A DNA stretch of 64,000 nucleotides, taken from positions 2,232,001 through 2,296,000 of the forward strand of contig NZ_CP036401.1 in NCBI RefSeq assembly GCF_004322755.1. Direction: 5' to 3'. This DNA comes from Pseudoduganella albidiflava. Its GTDB lineage: Bacteria > Pseudomonadota > Gammaproteobacteria > Burkholderiales > Burkholderiaceae_D. Made by a program: the position numbers and the translations under genes. The notes under the pieces were generated by a model. It saw only the letters and a list, made by a program, of their open reading frames with translations, was not told the DNA's origin and searched no databases. Of this stretch, positions 25,282 to 34,681 are shown piece after piece (the stretch's first letter is position 1; each line of letters starts with the position of its first letter).

Positions 25282-27588
25282 ATGGATAACCTCATGGACC
25301 ATCCCAGCGACAATCCGTCCAACAGCCCGCCGTACAGCCCGCCCGACAGGCCGCTCGAGAGCCCGCTCGACAGCGCTGTCACCGAGCCGGTGCCAGCACT
25401 GCTGCCGGGCTTGCCCGCCGGGTTGTCGCAGGAAGGATTGCTGGCGGCCCTTGGCGGCAGCGACCTGGCGCCGCGCGGCGCCGGGCCGGAGCACGAGCGG
25501 TTCGACGACCTGTACCTGCTGGCACCGGTCGGCGTATTCCTGCTGGCGCAGGATGCGACGATCCTGCAGGCCAACCTGGCCGGCGCCGCCCTGCTGGGCA
25601 TCGACCGCGCCGGCGCGGGGCGGAAAAGTTTTCGCGCCTACGTGGCACAACGCTTCCTGCCGGATTTCGATGCTTTCGCCGCGCGTGCGCTGGCCAGCCA
25701 CGAGCCGGTTCGCTGCGGCGTCCAGCTGGAGCGCGACCGGGGCGACCGGGGCGTGCCCGTCACGCTGCTCGGTTGCGGCACGGCCGGCGCGCTGCGCCTC
25801 ACCGTGGAACCGGCGGAAGGGCGCCTTGCCGCCCTGGAGAAAAGCGAGGAGCGCTTCCGCCGCATCGTGCAGACCGCGCGCGAAGGCATCTGGGAATTCG
25901 ACGCTGCCGCGCGCACCAGTTTCGCCAACCCGCGCATGGCCGAGATGCTGGGCTACCCGGTCGAAGCGATGGTCGGCCGGCCGCTGGTCTCCTTCCTCGA
26001 CGCGGAAGGGCGCTCGCTGCTGGAGCGCAATGTCGCGCGGCAGCAGGAAGGCATGCCCGGGCGGCACGAGCTGAAGTTCATGCGCAGCGACGGCACGCCG
26101 CTGTGGGTGCACCTGACCGCCAATCCGCTGTTCGATGCCGACGGCGGCTTCCTCGGCGCGCTGGCGCTGGCTGCCGACATCACCGAACACCGCGAGTCGG
26201 CCGAGCTGGCTTACCAGCAAGCCAATTTCGATGCGCTGACCGGCCTGCCGAACCGCAACATGTTCCAGGAACGGCTGCGCCACGAGATGAAGAAGGCGCG
26301 CCGCGAGCGCAGTTTCCTGGCGCTGCTGTTCATCGACCTCGACCAGTTCAAGCAGATCAACGACCGCTTCGGCCACCAGCAGGGCGATGCGCTGCTGGTG
26401 CAGGCGGCGGCCCGGCTGGGGGCGTGCATGCGCGCGACGGATACGCTGGCCCGGATCGGCGGCGACGAGTTCGTCGCCATCCTGCCAGGTCTCGGCCACG
26501 TGCAGGATGCCGAGCGGGTGGCGGAGGATATCGTGTCGGTATTGCAAAGGCCATTCGAACTGGCCGGCGGCGCGCAGGGCACGATTTCGGGCAGCGTTGG
26601 CATCGCGCTGTACCCTTCCGACGCGGCCGACGCCGAAGAGTTGCTGCGGCACGCCGACCAGGCCATGTACGCGGCCAAGAACAGTGGCCGCAACCGCTAT
26701 ACCTATTTCACCGACGACATGCAGTCGGCCGCCCAGCAGCGCGCCCGGCTGGCAGTGGACCTGCGCCGCGCCGCCGTGCAGCAGGAATTCGAATTGCACT
26801 ACCAGCCCATCGTCAACCTGAAGACAGGCGTGGTGGAACGCGCCGAAGCGCTGCTGCGCTGGCGCCACCCGGAGCGCGGCCTGCTGAACCCTGCCGATTT
26901 CATCGCCGGCGCGGAATCGTCCGGCGTGCTGCTCGATATCGGCGACCGGGCCTTCCGCCAGGCGGCCGACCAGGTGCTGGCGTGGCAGCGCGAGCTGGGA
27001 CGGCCGTTCCAGGTCACCATCAACGTGACGTCGGCCCAGTTGCGCGACGAGGCGCACGGCTGGCTGGGGTATGTGGAAAGCCTGCGGCTGCCGCCGCGCA
27101 GCCTGGTCGCCGATGTGTCGGAAGATATCCTGAACGAACCGGCCGGACATGTGTTCGAGCGGCTCGGGCGCCTGCACGCGCTGGGCATGCAGGTGGCGCT
27201 GGACGACTTCGGCACCGGCCATTCCGCGCTGGCCCAGTTGACGAAGTTCGACATCGACTACCTGAAGATCGACCGCAGCTTCGTGGCCGGGCTGACCGGC
27301 GATTCCGGCGACCTGGCGCTGTGCGAAGCCATCATCCTGCTGGCCCACAAGCTGGGCCTGGAAGTCGTGGCGGAAGGAGTGGAAACGGAAGCGCAGCTGG
27401 CGCTGCTGACCGCCGCCGGCTGCGACCTGGCGCAGGGATATGTGTTTGCGCGGCCGGCGCCAGCGGACGAGTTGCTGGCGCTGGCGCGGCAGGTGCGGCT
27501 GGACTGGTCCGGCGGCGTTGCTGATTCCGGTGCTGGTGCTGGTACAGCTATCGCAAGCTCAGCAGCGAAACCACCCGGTCCCGGTTGA
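25282..27588 (+). CDS. PAS-GGDEF-EAL cyclic-di-GMP protein
   Basis: This 768-residue cytoplasmic signalling protein has a Pro/Ser-rich N-terminus with short DNPSNSPPYSPPD-like repeats (1-50), a PAS-like segment (~70-170) and a canonical PAS/PAC (~185-310, SEERFRRIVQTAREGIWEFD). A GGDEF domain follows with intact RIGGDEFVAILPG (~residue 390), so diguanylate cyclase activity is possible. The EAL domain has AEALLRWRHPE (~residue 520), INVTSAQL, LDDFGTGHSAL (~residue 640) and VVAEGVETEAQL. In the segment normally reading ELTES it has ADVSEDIL, with Asp in place of the metal-ligand Glu, so phosphodiesterase activity may be altered. The ATG at 25282 follows GAGGG. The gene ends 41 nt inside the convergent flagellar gene. 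Confidence 0.93.
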   Translation: MDNLMDHPSDNPSNSPPYSPPDRPLESPLDSAVTEPVPALLPGLPAGLSQEGLLAALGGSDLAPRGAGPEHERFDDLYLLAPVGVFLLAQDATILQANLAGAALLGIDRAGAGRKSFRAYVAQRFLPDFDAFAARALASHEPVRCGVQLERDRGDRGVPVTLLGCGTAGALRLTVEPAEGRLAALEKSEERFRRIVQTAREGIWEFDAAARTSFANPRMAEMLGYPVEAMVGRPLVSFLDAEGRSLLERNVARQQEGMPGRHELKFMRSDGTPLWVHLTANPLFDADGGFLGALALAADITEHRESAELAYQQANFDALTGLPNRNMFQERLRHEMKKARRERSFLALLFIDLDQFKQINDRFGHQQGDALLVQAAARLGACMRATDTLARIGGDEFVAILPGLGHVQDAERVAEDIVSVLQRPFELAGGAQGTISGSVGIALYPSDAADAEELLRHADQAMYAAKNSGRNRYTYFTDDMQSAAQQRARLAVDLRRAAVQQEFELHYQPIVNLKTGVVERAEALLRWRHPERGLLNPADFIAGAESSGVLLDIGDRAFRQAADQVLAWQRELGRPFQVTINVTSAQLRDEAHGWLGYVESLRLPPRSLVADVSEDILNEPAGHVFERLGRLHALGMQVALDDFGTGHSALAQLTKFDIDYLKIDRSFVAGLTGDSGDLALCEAIILLAHKLGLEVVAEGVETEAQLALLTAAGCDLAQGYVFARPAPADELLALARQVRLDWSGGVADSGAGAGTAIASSAAKPPGPG

Positions 27589-28612
27589 TGCCCACCAGGG
27601 CCGAGGTCAGGGCCAGCAGCGACTGGTAGCCCGGTTCGTTGGCGATGGTGGAAAAGCGCGTTGCCAGGTCATCCACGCCGGCCACTTCGATGTCGGGCAT
27701 GGCGCTCTGGGCACGCTGGGTCGCCATGTTCAATTCGCCATGGACCTTGGCCAGCGCCGCTTCCACGTGCGACAGCGCCTGCATCACCTGCTGCAGCGTG
27801 TCGCGCATCGATTCGATGTCGTCGGTGCCCCAGCCTTCGGGTGCCACCACGGGCGCTTCCGGCTCCGCCTTCAGGCGGCTCAGCTGGCCAGTGGGGAAGC
27901 GGATGCCGCTGCCCTGCACGGCGATCGAATCGCGCACGCCGGGCCAGCTGTTCTCGCTGGTGGAAAACACCAGTTCGCCATCGTCGTTCGACGAAACCCG
28001 CACGCCCACCGGGCCCAGGGCCTGGTCGAAGCGCGCGACGATTTCCTCGTCCGACAGGCCGGGCGACAGGTGCACCGAACGCAGCCCCTGCGCGCCACCG
28101 CCGACGGCGACGGCCAGCGTCTCGCGGGCGCCATTGCGCAGGTTCGCCAGCGACATGCCGCGCACCGTAAAGCGCTGGCTGGACGGTTCCGCGCCGCTGA
28201 ACTTGAGGCGCGCATCGAGCGAGCCGCCGGTTGCCTCGCGGCGGTTGCGCCAGGTATCGGCGAATTGCCGCACCTGCTGTTCGAGCTGCCCGTCGCGCAT
28301 CTGGCGCGCCGCCAGCTTGGTGGCGAGGTCGGTCTTCAGCGCGCGCAGTTGCGCGGCGCTTTGTTCGAGGAAATCCACCGCTTGCTGGGCGCTGGAAATA
28401 TCGTTCTGCAGGGGCTGGTCCCAGTTGCTCAGCCCGCGCCGGAGCGGCGCGGCCTGGGTGGGGGGCGCGGCCGAGGCCCCCGGCGCCGGCCCGTGGGCCG
28501 ACGTTTTTCCCTGGGCAGCGCCTGCCAGGCCGGCCTGGTCGAGCCCGGTCGTCGTCGACGCCGACGAGTCCTTGCTGACGCCGGCAGTGCTGGAGCGCTG
28601 TACGATTTGCAT
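27548..28612 (-). CDS. Unknown flagellar-locus protein after flgL (LafW-like by position)
   Basis: This 354-residue protein is unrecognised by sequence. It is exported neither by a Sec signal nor by a membrane anchor. The N-terminus is Ser/Ala/Gln-rich and flexible (1-60), then comes a coiled-coil-like helix (NDISSAQQAVDFLEQSAAQL, ~70-110). A central mixed region follows (LRSVHLSPGLSDEEIVARFD) and a C-terminal helical part (RDTLQQVMQALSHVEAALAK). This alpha-beta-alpha plan resembles axial proteins secreted by the flagellar export apparatus. In Flag-2 loci lafW, a putative hook-associated protein gene, follows flgL. Position and architecture support an equivalent here; sequence proof is missing. 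Confidence 0.55.
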   Translation of the reverse strand: MQIVQRSSTAGVSKDSSASTTTGLDQAGLAGAAQGKTSAHGPAPGASAAPPTQAAPLRRGLSNWDQPLQNDISSAQQAVDFLEQSAAQLRALKTDLATKLAARQMRDGQLEQQVRQFADTWRNRREATGGSLDARLKFSGAEPSSQRFTVRGMSLANLRNGARETLAVAVGGGAQGLRSVHLSPGLSDEEIVARFDQALGPVGVRVSSNDDGELVFSTSENSWPGVRDSIAVQGSGIRFPTGQLSRLKAEPEAPVVAPEGWGTDDIESMRDTLQQVMQALSHVEAALAKVHGELNMATQRAQSAMPDIEVAGVDDLATRFSTIANEPGYQSLLALTSALVGINRDRVVSLLSLR

Positions 28613-28784
28613 GGCGAGTGTTAAATCAAAGTGGTTACATCAATCGGATGGATCGACCGGACTGCATCGATCGGGTTCGATCAACCGGTACTGACTGAAA
28701 AACGTGAAGCTTGAAGAACATGACTGCTTAAAAACTATTTGCTGAGCATCATCTGCCAAACATCATTTACCAGACGTCACTTAC

Positions 28785-29681
28785 TCAAAGAACATTGAAC
28801 AGCGACAGATTGCTGATCTTCGAATAGGACTGGTAAGTGGCTTGCAGAGCCATATTGTAGCCTGACAGTTCGCTGGCGGCGACACCGTAATCGAGCTGTC
28901 CCAGTTCCGTCATCGCCGACTTGTTCGACAGGCTCACGTTGGCGTGGTTGCTGTCGAGCGTGGCCAGCACGTTCTGCGCGCCGCCCAGTTTGGCGACCTT
29001 GCCGGCCAGGTCGTCCTGGGTCGACTGCACCATCGTCATCGTCTCGGAGATCAAGCCCTTCAGCGGTTCGGCCGACGAGTCGGTGGTGGTGTTGCGCAAC
29101 GCGTCGATCGCTTCGGTCAGCTTGTTCAGCAGCGCATCCACGCCGCCGGCATTGACGTTGACGGTCTGCGTGATGCCATTGCCGACCACGACTTTCTGTT
29201 CGCCGGCATTGCCGGCATAGCTGTAGCTGGCGCCGTCGAACGCGATGGGCGGGGTGTCGGTCATGGTACCGGAAAACAGGTACTTGCCTTCCTGGTCGCG
29301 GGTATTGGCCGTGTACAGCACACTGTCGCGTATCGCCACGAGGCTGTCCACCATCGACTTCAAATCGTCCGGCGTGTTGCCGCCATCGGCCGCCCACACC
29401 AGCAGGTCGTTCGCCTTGGTCAGGTCGCCGACCATGCCGGACAGGTAGCTTTCGTTCTTCGACAGGCGGATCTTGACCGCGCCGATATTCTCGCGGTACT
29501 GGTCGATGATGGCCTCTTCGCGCGTCAGGCGCGAGATCCGCACATGGCTGATCGGGTCGTCCGACGGCAGCATGACGGCTTTGCCGGACGCCATCTGCTG
29601 GGTCAGGCGCGACGCCATCGTCTGGTTCAGCTCGAGCGAGCGGGCGAGGGTGGCCTGGTACTGGGTGGTTGCGATACGCAT
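28785..29681 (-). CDS. flgL: Flagellar hook-associated protein 3, FlgL
   Basis: This 298-residue junction protein between hook and filament is secreted by the flagellar type III apparatus. It begins with MRIATTQYQATLARSLELNQ and QMASGKAVMLPSDDPISHVR, the conserved flagellin-like N-terminal helix, and ends with YNMALQATYQSYSKISNLSL, the matching C-terminal helix. It lies 11 nt after flgK, so co-transcription is expected. The size is close to that of typical FlgL (~300-400 residues), with a small central domain. Confidence 0.95.
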   Translation of the reverse strand: MRIATTQYQATLARSLELNQTMASRLTQQMASGKAVMLPSDDPISHVRISRLTREEAIIDQYRENIGAVKIRLSKNESYLSGMVGDLTKANDLLVWAADGGNTPDDLKSMVDSLVAIRDSVLYTANTRDQEGKYLFSGTMTDTPPIAFDGASYSYAGNAGEQKVVVGNGITQTVNVNAGGVDALLNKLTEAIDALRNTTTDSSAEPLKGLISETMTMVQSTQDDLAGKVAKLGGAQNVLATLDSNHANVSLSNKSAMTELGQLDYGVAASELSGYNMALQATYQSYSKISNLSLFNVL

Positions 29682-29692
29682 GGTGGAATCCT

Positions 29693-31063
29693 TTAGCCGA
29701 ACATCGCCAGCGTGGCGTCGAACAGCGAGTTCGCCACGGCGATGACCTTCATGTTGGCCTGGTACATGTTCTGGAACTCGACGAGGTTCATGGCTTCCTC
29801 GTCGCGGTTGACGCCGGACGTCGCCGCCCAGTCATCCTCCGACTGCTGGCGGATCGTCGTCGCGGTGTTGAGCAGCGACTTGTTCTGCTGGCTGTCGATG
29901 GCCAGCTTGCCCACCAGCTGGGTATCGGCGTCGCCCAGGATCACGGTGCCGACGGAGCCCAGCGTGATGGTCTGGTTCTTGATGTCCACCAGCATCTGCA
30001 GGTTGGCCGAATCGCCCGGCGTGCCGTCCGCGGACAGGGCCAGGTCGTCGGCGCTGTAGCCGGCCGAGACGGACAGGATGCCGCCCCCGCCGCCGCCATT
30101 GATGGCGAACATCGGCTTGCCCGGATTGCCGGCGCTGTCCGTGCCGGCGCCCAGCTGGTCGTTGATCCTGGTGGCCAGTTGCGAGGCCATCGACACGATC
30201 GAATCCTGCAGCGGCTGCAGCACATTCTTCTCGAAGGTGCCCAGGCCGCCGATCTGGCCGCCCACCGCGGTGTCGTCCACTCCGTACACGGAGCGTGCGA
30301 AGGTCACCTGCATCTGCGGCGTGCCGCCGCTGGTGTCGATACCCAGCGAAGCGGCCTGGTTGCCCACTACCAGCGGCTGGCCCGATTTCAGCGAGACCGC
30401 GCGGCTGCCGTCCGGCTGTTCCAGCACTTCGAGGGCGGCCAGTTGCGACAGGCTGTCGATGGCCATGTCGCGCTCGTCGATCAGCGAGGAAACATTGGTG
30501 CCGGTGGCGCTCGCGGCGACGATGCGCGTATTGAGCGCGGCGATGTTCTGCGTCAGCGTATTGAACTTCGGCACGATCGCGTCGCGCTGCTGCTGCACCG
30601 ACAATTGCTGGTTGCGGGTGACCTGGTAGATGCTGTTGAAGCTTTCCGCCAGCGCGCCGGCCTGCGCCACCACCTGGCCGCGCAGCGGTGCCGACGTGGG
30701 TTCCTCGCCGACCGCGTTGAGCGCCTTGAAGAAGTTGTCGACGCCATACGACAGGCTCGACTTGTCGTCGCCCATCACCTGTTCCAGCTGGGTCAGGTAA
30801 GGCTGCGTGGTCGCATAGCGGCCCTGCTCGGCGTTGGCGCGCCACATCTGCTGCGTCTTGTAGGCATCCGAGATGCGCAGCAGCGAGCTGACTTCCACGC
30901 CATTGCCGGCCTGCTTGGTGCCGCTGCCCGGGGCGATGGCGGCCAGCAGCACGCCCTGGCGCGTGTAGCCCGGGGTCTGCAGGTTGGCCACGTTCTGGCT
31001 GGCCGCGTTCAGCGCGGCTTGCGCGGCGATGGCGCCCGACAATGCGTTATTGATGATGGTCAT
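29693..31063 (-). CDS. flgK: Flagellar hook-associated protein 1, FlgK
   Basis: This 456-residue first hook-filament junction protein has the diagnostic N-terminal motif IINNALSGAIAAQAALNAAS followed by NVANLQTPGYTRQ. The C-terminus is VEFQNMYQANMKVIAVANSL with FDATLAMFG. It is somewhat shorter than enteric FlgK (547), mostly in the variable centre, where a Gly-rich stretch (INGGGGGGILS) lies. A 91-nt gap from flgJ leaves room for an internal promoter. Confidence 0.95.
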   Translation of the reverse strand: MTIINNALSGAIAAQAALNAASQNVANLQTPGYTRQGVLLAAIAPGSGTKQAGNGVEVSSLLRISDAYKTQQMWRANAEQGRYATTQPYLTQLEQVMGDDKSSLSYGVDNFFKALNAVGEEPTSAPLRGQVVAQAGALAESFNSIYQVTRNQQLSVQQQRDAIVPKFNTLTQNIAALNTRIVAASATGTNVSSLIDERDMAIDSLSQLAALEVLEQPDGSRAVSLKSGQPLVVGNQAASLGIDTSGGTPQMQVTFARSVYGVDDTAVGGQIGGLGTFEKNVLQPLQDSIVSMASQLATRINDQLGAGTDSAGNPGKPMFAINGGGGGGILSVSAGYSADDLALSADGTPGDSANLQMLVDIKNQTITLGSVGTVILGDADTQLVGKLAIDSQQNKSLLNTATTIRQQSEDDWAATSGVNRDEEAMNLVEFQNMYQANMKVIAVANSLFDATLAMFG

Positions 31064-31154
31064 GACTGATCCGTTGAAGTGGGCCCGCCAGGTCAGGGCC
31101 TGGCGGACTGCGACTTTCTCTTAACTAGTCAAGGCGACTGCGCGCCCCGGGAGA

Positions 31155-31604
31155 TTAAGTCTTTGTGGAAATTTTTTGTGCGGCCGGCTGCGCCGCCGGT
31201 TCGCTCGCCGTGGCCGGCATCGGTGCCGCGGGCGCGGCCGGCGCCTTGGGGAGCAGCTGGCGCAGGATCGCGTCGGCGATGCCGAAGGCCCGCTGGTTCG
31301 CCATCTGGTCGGCCACCATGTTGTCGGCCATGTCCAGCATGTCGCTGTTGATCGAATCCTTGTAGATGCTGTCGTCGCCGGCCAGCTCCTTGGTGGAGCT
31401 GCGCATCTGTTTCAGCATGTGGCCAATGAAGAAGCTTTCGAACTTCACCGCCGCTTCGCTGGCCTTCTTCTTGTACGCGGCCGCCGCCGGATCGGTCTCG
31501 GCGGGCGCCACGGCCTGCGGCAGCACCGAACTGGCTTCGTTCAGGCCGAGCGCGCCGCCGGCCGGGCCGGCGGCGGCGTTCGTGGATACCAAACGCGAAT
31601 CCAT
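31155..31604 (-). CDS. flgJ: FlgJ rod-cap protein, single-domain form
   Basis: This 149-residue protein contains only the rod-binding domain of FlgJ: KFESFFIGHMLKQMRSSTKE and DMADNMVADQMANQRAFGIA. It ends in a Pro/Ala-rich tail (LLPKAPAAPAAPMPA). Enteric FlgJ is ~313 residues with a C-terminal glucosaminidase, which is missing here; a separate gene at 40936-41712 carries that domain. The start at 31604 overlaps the flgI stop by 1 nt (TGATG), which sets the choice over the longer open frame. It caps rod assembly in the periplasm. Confidence 0.9.
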   Translation of the reverse strand: MDSRLVSTNAAAGPAGGALGLNEASSVLPQAVAPAETDPAAAAYKKKASEAAVKFESFFIGHMLKQMRSSTKELAGDDSIYKDSINSDMLDMADNMVADQMANQRAFGIADAILRQLLPKAPAAPAAPMPATASEPAAQPAAQKISTKT

Positions 31605-32710
31605 CAGATCACCACCAGTTCGCCTTCGATGGCGCCGGCCTGGTCGAGTGCCTGCAGGATCGCCATGATGTCGTCCGGCGTGGCGCCCAGGCTGTTCACC
31701 GTGTCGACGATGGTCTGCAGCTTGGCGCCCGGCGGCCACTGGAACATCGGGCGGCCGCCCTGGTCCACCGACACGTTCGATTGCGGCGTGACGGCGGTCT
31801 GTCCGCCGGACAGCGGGCCCGGCTGGCTGACCTTCGAGCTTTCCGAGATCACCACCTTCAGCGAGCCGTGCGTGACGGCGGCCGCCTTCACGCGCAAGCC
31901 CTCGGCGATGACGACGGTGCCGGTGCGCGAGTTGAACACCACGCGCGGATTTTCCTGGCCCGCCTCGATCGCCAGCGCTTCCAGCTTGGCCATGAAGGCG
32001 ACGCGCTGGGTCGGGTTTTCCGGTGCCACCACGGACACGCTGGTGGCATCCTCGGTGGTGGCGATGCCGCCGAATTTCCGGTTGATCGACTCGACTATGT
32101 TGGTGGCCGTCTCGAAGCTGGGGCGCTTGAGCGACAGGCGCACCGCGCCGGCGGTCGAGAAATCGGTGGGGATTTCCCGTTCGATCATCGCGCCGTTGGG
32201 AACGCGGCCCGCGGTCGGGGTGTTGACCGTCACGGACGAGCCGCTCTTGCCGGCCGCCGACAGGCCGCCGACCACCACGTTGCCCTGCGCCAGCGCATAG
32301 ACTTCGTTGTCGGCCGCGCGGAGCGGCGTCAGCAGCAGGGCGCCGCCGCGCAGCGATTTCGCATCGCCCAGCGACGAGACGGTGATGTCGATCGCCTGGC
32401 CGCGGCGGTAGCCGGGCGGGAACACCGCCGACACCATCACGGCGGCCACGTTCTTGCTCTTGGCATCGGCGCCGTCGGGCATTTTCACGCCGAACTGCTT
32501 GAGCATGTTGACCACCGACTGGCTGGCGAACTTCACCTGGGTGGAGTCGCCGCTGCCGTTCAGGCCCACCACGAGGCCGTAGCCGACCAGCGGGTTTTCA
32601 CGCACGCCCTCGATCGAGACCAGGTTGCGCAGCGCCTGGGCCGCCTGCGCGGGTACGGCGGCCAGCGCGAGCGCGCCCACGGCCATCAGTGAAGCAAGGA
32701 ATTTTTTCAT
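31604..32710 (-). CDS. flgI: Flagellar P-ring protein FlgI
   Basis: This 368-residue P-ring subunit has a Sec signal peptide ([20 protein letters not shown], cleavage near AQA). It carries hallmark sequences [20 protein letters not shown] (~residues 31-50), [20 protein letters not shown] (~residue 105) and the C-terminal [20 protein letters not shown]. The length equals that of E. coli FlgI. It forms the periplasmic bushing with peptidoglycan. It is located 8 nt after flgH. Confidence 0.96.
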   Translation of the reverse strand: MKKFLASLMAVGALALAAVPAQAAQALRNLVSIEGVRENPLVGYGLVVGLNGSGDSTQVKFASQSVVNMLKQFGVKMPDGADAKSKNVAAVMVSAVFPPGYRRGQAIDITVSSLGDAKSLRGGALLLTPLRAADNEVYALAQGNVVVGGLSAAGKSGSSVTVNTPTAGRVPNGAMIEREIPTDFSTAGAVRLSLKRPSFETATNIVESINRKFGGIATTEDATSVSVVAPENPTQRVAFMAKLEALAIEAGQENPRVVFNSRTGTVVIAEGLRVKAAAVTHGSLKVVISESSKVSQPGPLSGGQTAVTPQSNVSVDQGGRPMFQWPPGAKLQTIVDTVNSLGATPDDIMAILQALDQAGAIEGELVVI

Positions 32711-32718
32711 CGGTGTCC

Positions 32719-33390
32719 TCAGAACGGCATCAGGGGGCCGAGGAAGAAGCGCTGCAGCCAGCCCGGCTGGTTGGTGTCGGCCAGCGTGCCCTGCGCCGAG
32801 TAGGCGATGCGCGCGTTGGCGATGCGCTGCGACGACACCTGGTTGTTGGCATCGATGTCGGCGGCGCGCAGGTAGCCGCGCAGGCGCAGGAATTCCTCGC
32901 CCTGGTTCAGCGTGACACCCTTTTCACCGGCCACTTTCAGCAAGCCGTTCGGCATCACTTCCTGCACGATCACGGTGATCGCGCCGGTCAGCGCATTTTG
33001 CTGGGTGGCGGTGGCGTCGCCCTGGAACGAGTGGCCCGCCGACAGGTCGATGCCCGCCTTCGGGAACGTCTTGCCGAGCAGTGCGGGCGGCGTGACGGAA
33101 ATGCCGGAATCCTTGCCCAGCTTGGTGCCGGCGCTCTTCGAGGCTTGCGTGGTTTCCTGCAGGATCACGGTGACCACGTCGCCGACGCGGAAGGCGCGGC
33201 TGTCCGAGGTCAGCGACAGGCCGGCATCGGCGGAGAACACGCCGCCCGACGTACCGCGCGGCGCGGCAGAACGTACCACCTGCGGCGGTTCGTCGAACGG
33301 GCCGGGACGCACGGCGGGAGGGGCGAGAGTGGAAGCGCAACCGGCCAGCAGCATCGCGGCCATTGCGCACAGTGGCGCTTTGATCATCAA
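32719..33390 (-). CDS. flgH: Flagellar L-ring lipoprotein FlgH
   Basis: This 223-residue outer-membrane lipoprotein forms the L ring. It has a lipoprotein signal with lipobox LAGC (Cys at residue 18), then [20 protein letters not shown] with [17 protein letters not shown], and the C-terminal half [20 protein letters not shown] and [20 protein letters not shown], all strong FlgH signatures. Two adjacent Met codons make the start uncertain by one residue. It follows flgG by 27 nt. Confidence 0.96.
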   Translation of the reverse strand: MMIKAPLCAMAAMLLAGCASTLAPPAVRPGPFDEPPQVVRSAAPRGTSGGVFSADAGLSLTSDSRAFRVGDVVTVILQETTQASKSAGTKLGKDSGISVTPPALLGKTFPKAGIDLSAGHSFQGDATATQQNALTGAITVIVQEVMPNGLLKVAGEKGVTLNQGEEFLRLRGYLRAADIDANNQVSSQRIANARIAYSAQGTLADTNQPGWLQRFFLGPLMPF

Positions 33391-33417
33391 ACGGTACTTT
33401 CGTGTCGGTGAAAGAAA

Positions 33418-34209
33418 TCAGCGGGCGGCTTGCGCCAGGTACTGCAGCATGTTGTCGGCGGCCGACAGCACCTTCGTGTTCATTTCATAGGTACGTTGCG
33501 CGGCGATCATGTCGACCATTTCCTCGACCACCTGCACGTTCGACGCTTCCAGCGCGCCCTGCTTGATCTTGCCGAACTGGGCATCGCCCGGGCGGCCTTC
33601 CGTCGCCGCGCCGGACGAGGCGGTTTCCGAGAACAGGTTTTCGCCCAGCGCCTGCAGGCCGGCCGGATTGATGAAGGTGGTCAGCGTCAGCTGGCCCAGT
33701 TCGGTCGGCTGGGTATTTCCGGGGATCGTTGCGGTGACGGTGCCGTTCTCGCCGATCGTGATCGACGTGGCGTTGTTCGGCACGGTGATCTGCGGCACCA
33801 GGGGCAGGCCCTGTGCGTTGATCAGCACGCCGTTGGCGTCCAGGCCCAGCTGGCCGGCGCGGGTGAACGCCGCTTCGCCGTTCGGGCGGCGCACCTGCAG
33901 GAAACCGTTGCCCATCACGGCCACGTCGTACTGGTTGCTGGTGATCTGGGTGCTGCCGGTGGTGAACACCTTCTGGGTGCCGACGATGTTGGTACCGTTA
34001 CCCAGCTGCACGCCGGTCGGCGCCAGCGTGTTGTTGTCGGCACGCTGCGCGCCCGGCTGGCCTTCGACCGAGTAGAACAGGTCTTCGAAGACCACGCGGT
34101 CCTTCTTGAAGCCGACGGTGTTGGCGTTGGCCAGGTTGTTGGCGATGGCTTGCAGCTTGGCGTCCTGCGCTTGCACGCCGGTCTTGCTGATCCACATTGC
34201 TGGATTCAT
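33418..34209 (-). CDS. flgG: Flagellar distal rod protein FlgG
   Basis: This 263-residue distal rod subunit has the N-terminal rod/hook motif WISKTGVQAQDAKLQAIANN and NLANANTVGFKKDR, a central QITSNQYDVAVMGNGFLQVR, and the C-terminal LEASNVQVVEEMVDMIAAQR with YEMNTKVLSAADNMLQYLAQ. Length and motifs are normal. A start four codons downstream (MWISKTG) is an alternative. The gene is separated from flgF by 472 nt that contain repeat copy B, which is unusual inside a flg operon, so it may need its own promoter. Confidence 0.96.
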   Translation of the reverse strand: MNPAMWISKTGVQAQDAKLQAIANNLANANTVGFKKDRVVFEDLFYSVEGQPGAQRADNNTLAPTGVQLGNGTNIVGTQKVFTTGSTQITSNQYDVAVMGNGFLQVRRPNGEAAFTRAGQLGLDANGVLINAQGLPLVPQITVPNNATSITIGENGTVTATIPGNTQPTELGQLTLTTFINPAGLQALGENLFSETASSGAATEGRPGDAQFGKIKQGALEASNVQVVEEMVDMIAAQRTYEMNTKVLSAADNMLQYLAQAAR

Positions 34210-34681
34210 ACGATGCTCCTGAGTGTGTTCTGTGTGCCGGGAAACTTTACCCGGTTACGACAATCCGTACGGCAACTTTAGTGCCGCGTGGAAAAACCTG
34301 TCGCACGGCAGGCGACGGTGTTGTATGGGGACGTCAAAGCGGTGACAGCCAACAATGCCGTTTGGTTAGCACACATCGAAGTGCATGCATTCACCCCAAC
34401 GGCGAAGGGCTGGGGTCAGGGAGGAATACTGGCTTGCAGGCCAGTATCGCTACGTCGGCAAGGAGCGATGCTCCTTGAAACCCCGACTACGCCCCGGCGG
34501 GGTGAAGCAGGGGTTTCGCGAAGCATGCTTCGCGCCTGCGTAACGGTCCTGGCATGCATGCCAGGACTCCATCCTGACCCCGGCATTTGCACTAGGGGTG
34601 GGTTCATCCAAGTCGCATCACTGTCAACGTTTTTCTTGCAGTATCTACGGCCGAGATGCAACGCCGGCAGCGGGCAAAAAA
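34210..34681. other. 472-nt intergenic gap inside the flg operon
   Basis: The gap between flgF and flgG holds repeat copy B (34371-34620) and about 160 nt before it. I see no gene. The other flgC-flgL junctions in the operon are 91 nt or less. Possible promoter elements for flgG could not be identified by eye. Confidence 0.6.
34371..34620 (+). repeat. Palindromic dispersed repeat, copy B
   Basis: The arms are in the same orientation as copy A: left 34371-34420, right 34573-34620. The inner block is reversed. Its order is ATACTGGC...GCCAGTAT (34426-34447), CAAGGAG/CTCCTTG (34459-34477), CGCGAAGCATGCTTCGCG (34517-34534), then a 22-bp palindrome around GGCATGCATGCC (34546-34567). In copy A these modules run in the opposite order and strand. 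Confidence 0.9.
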
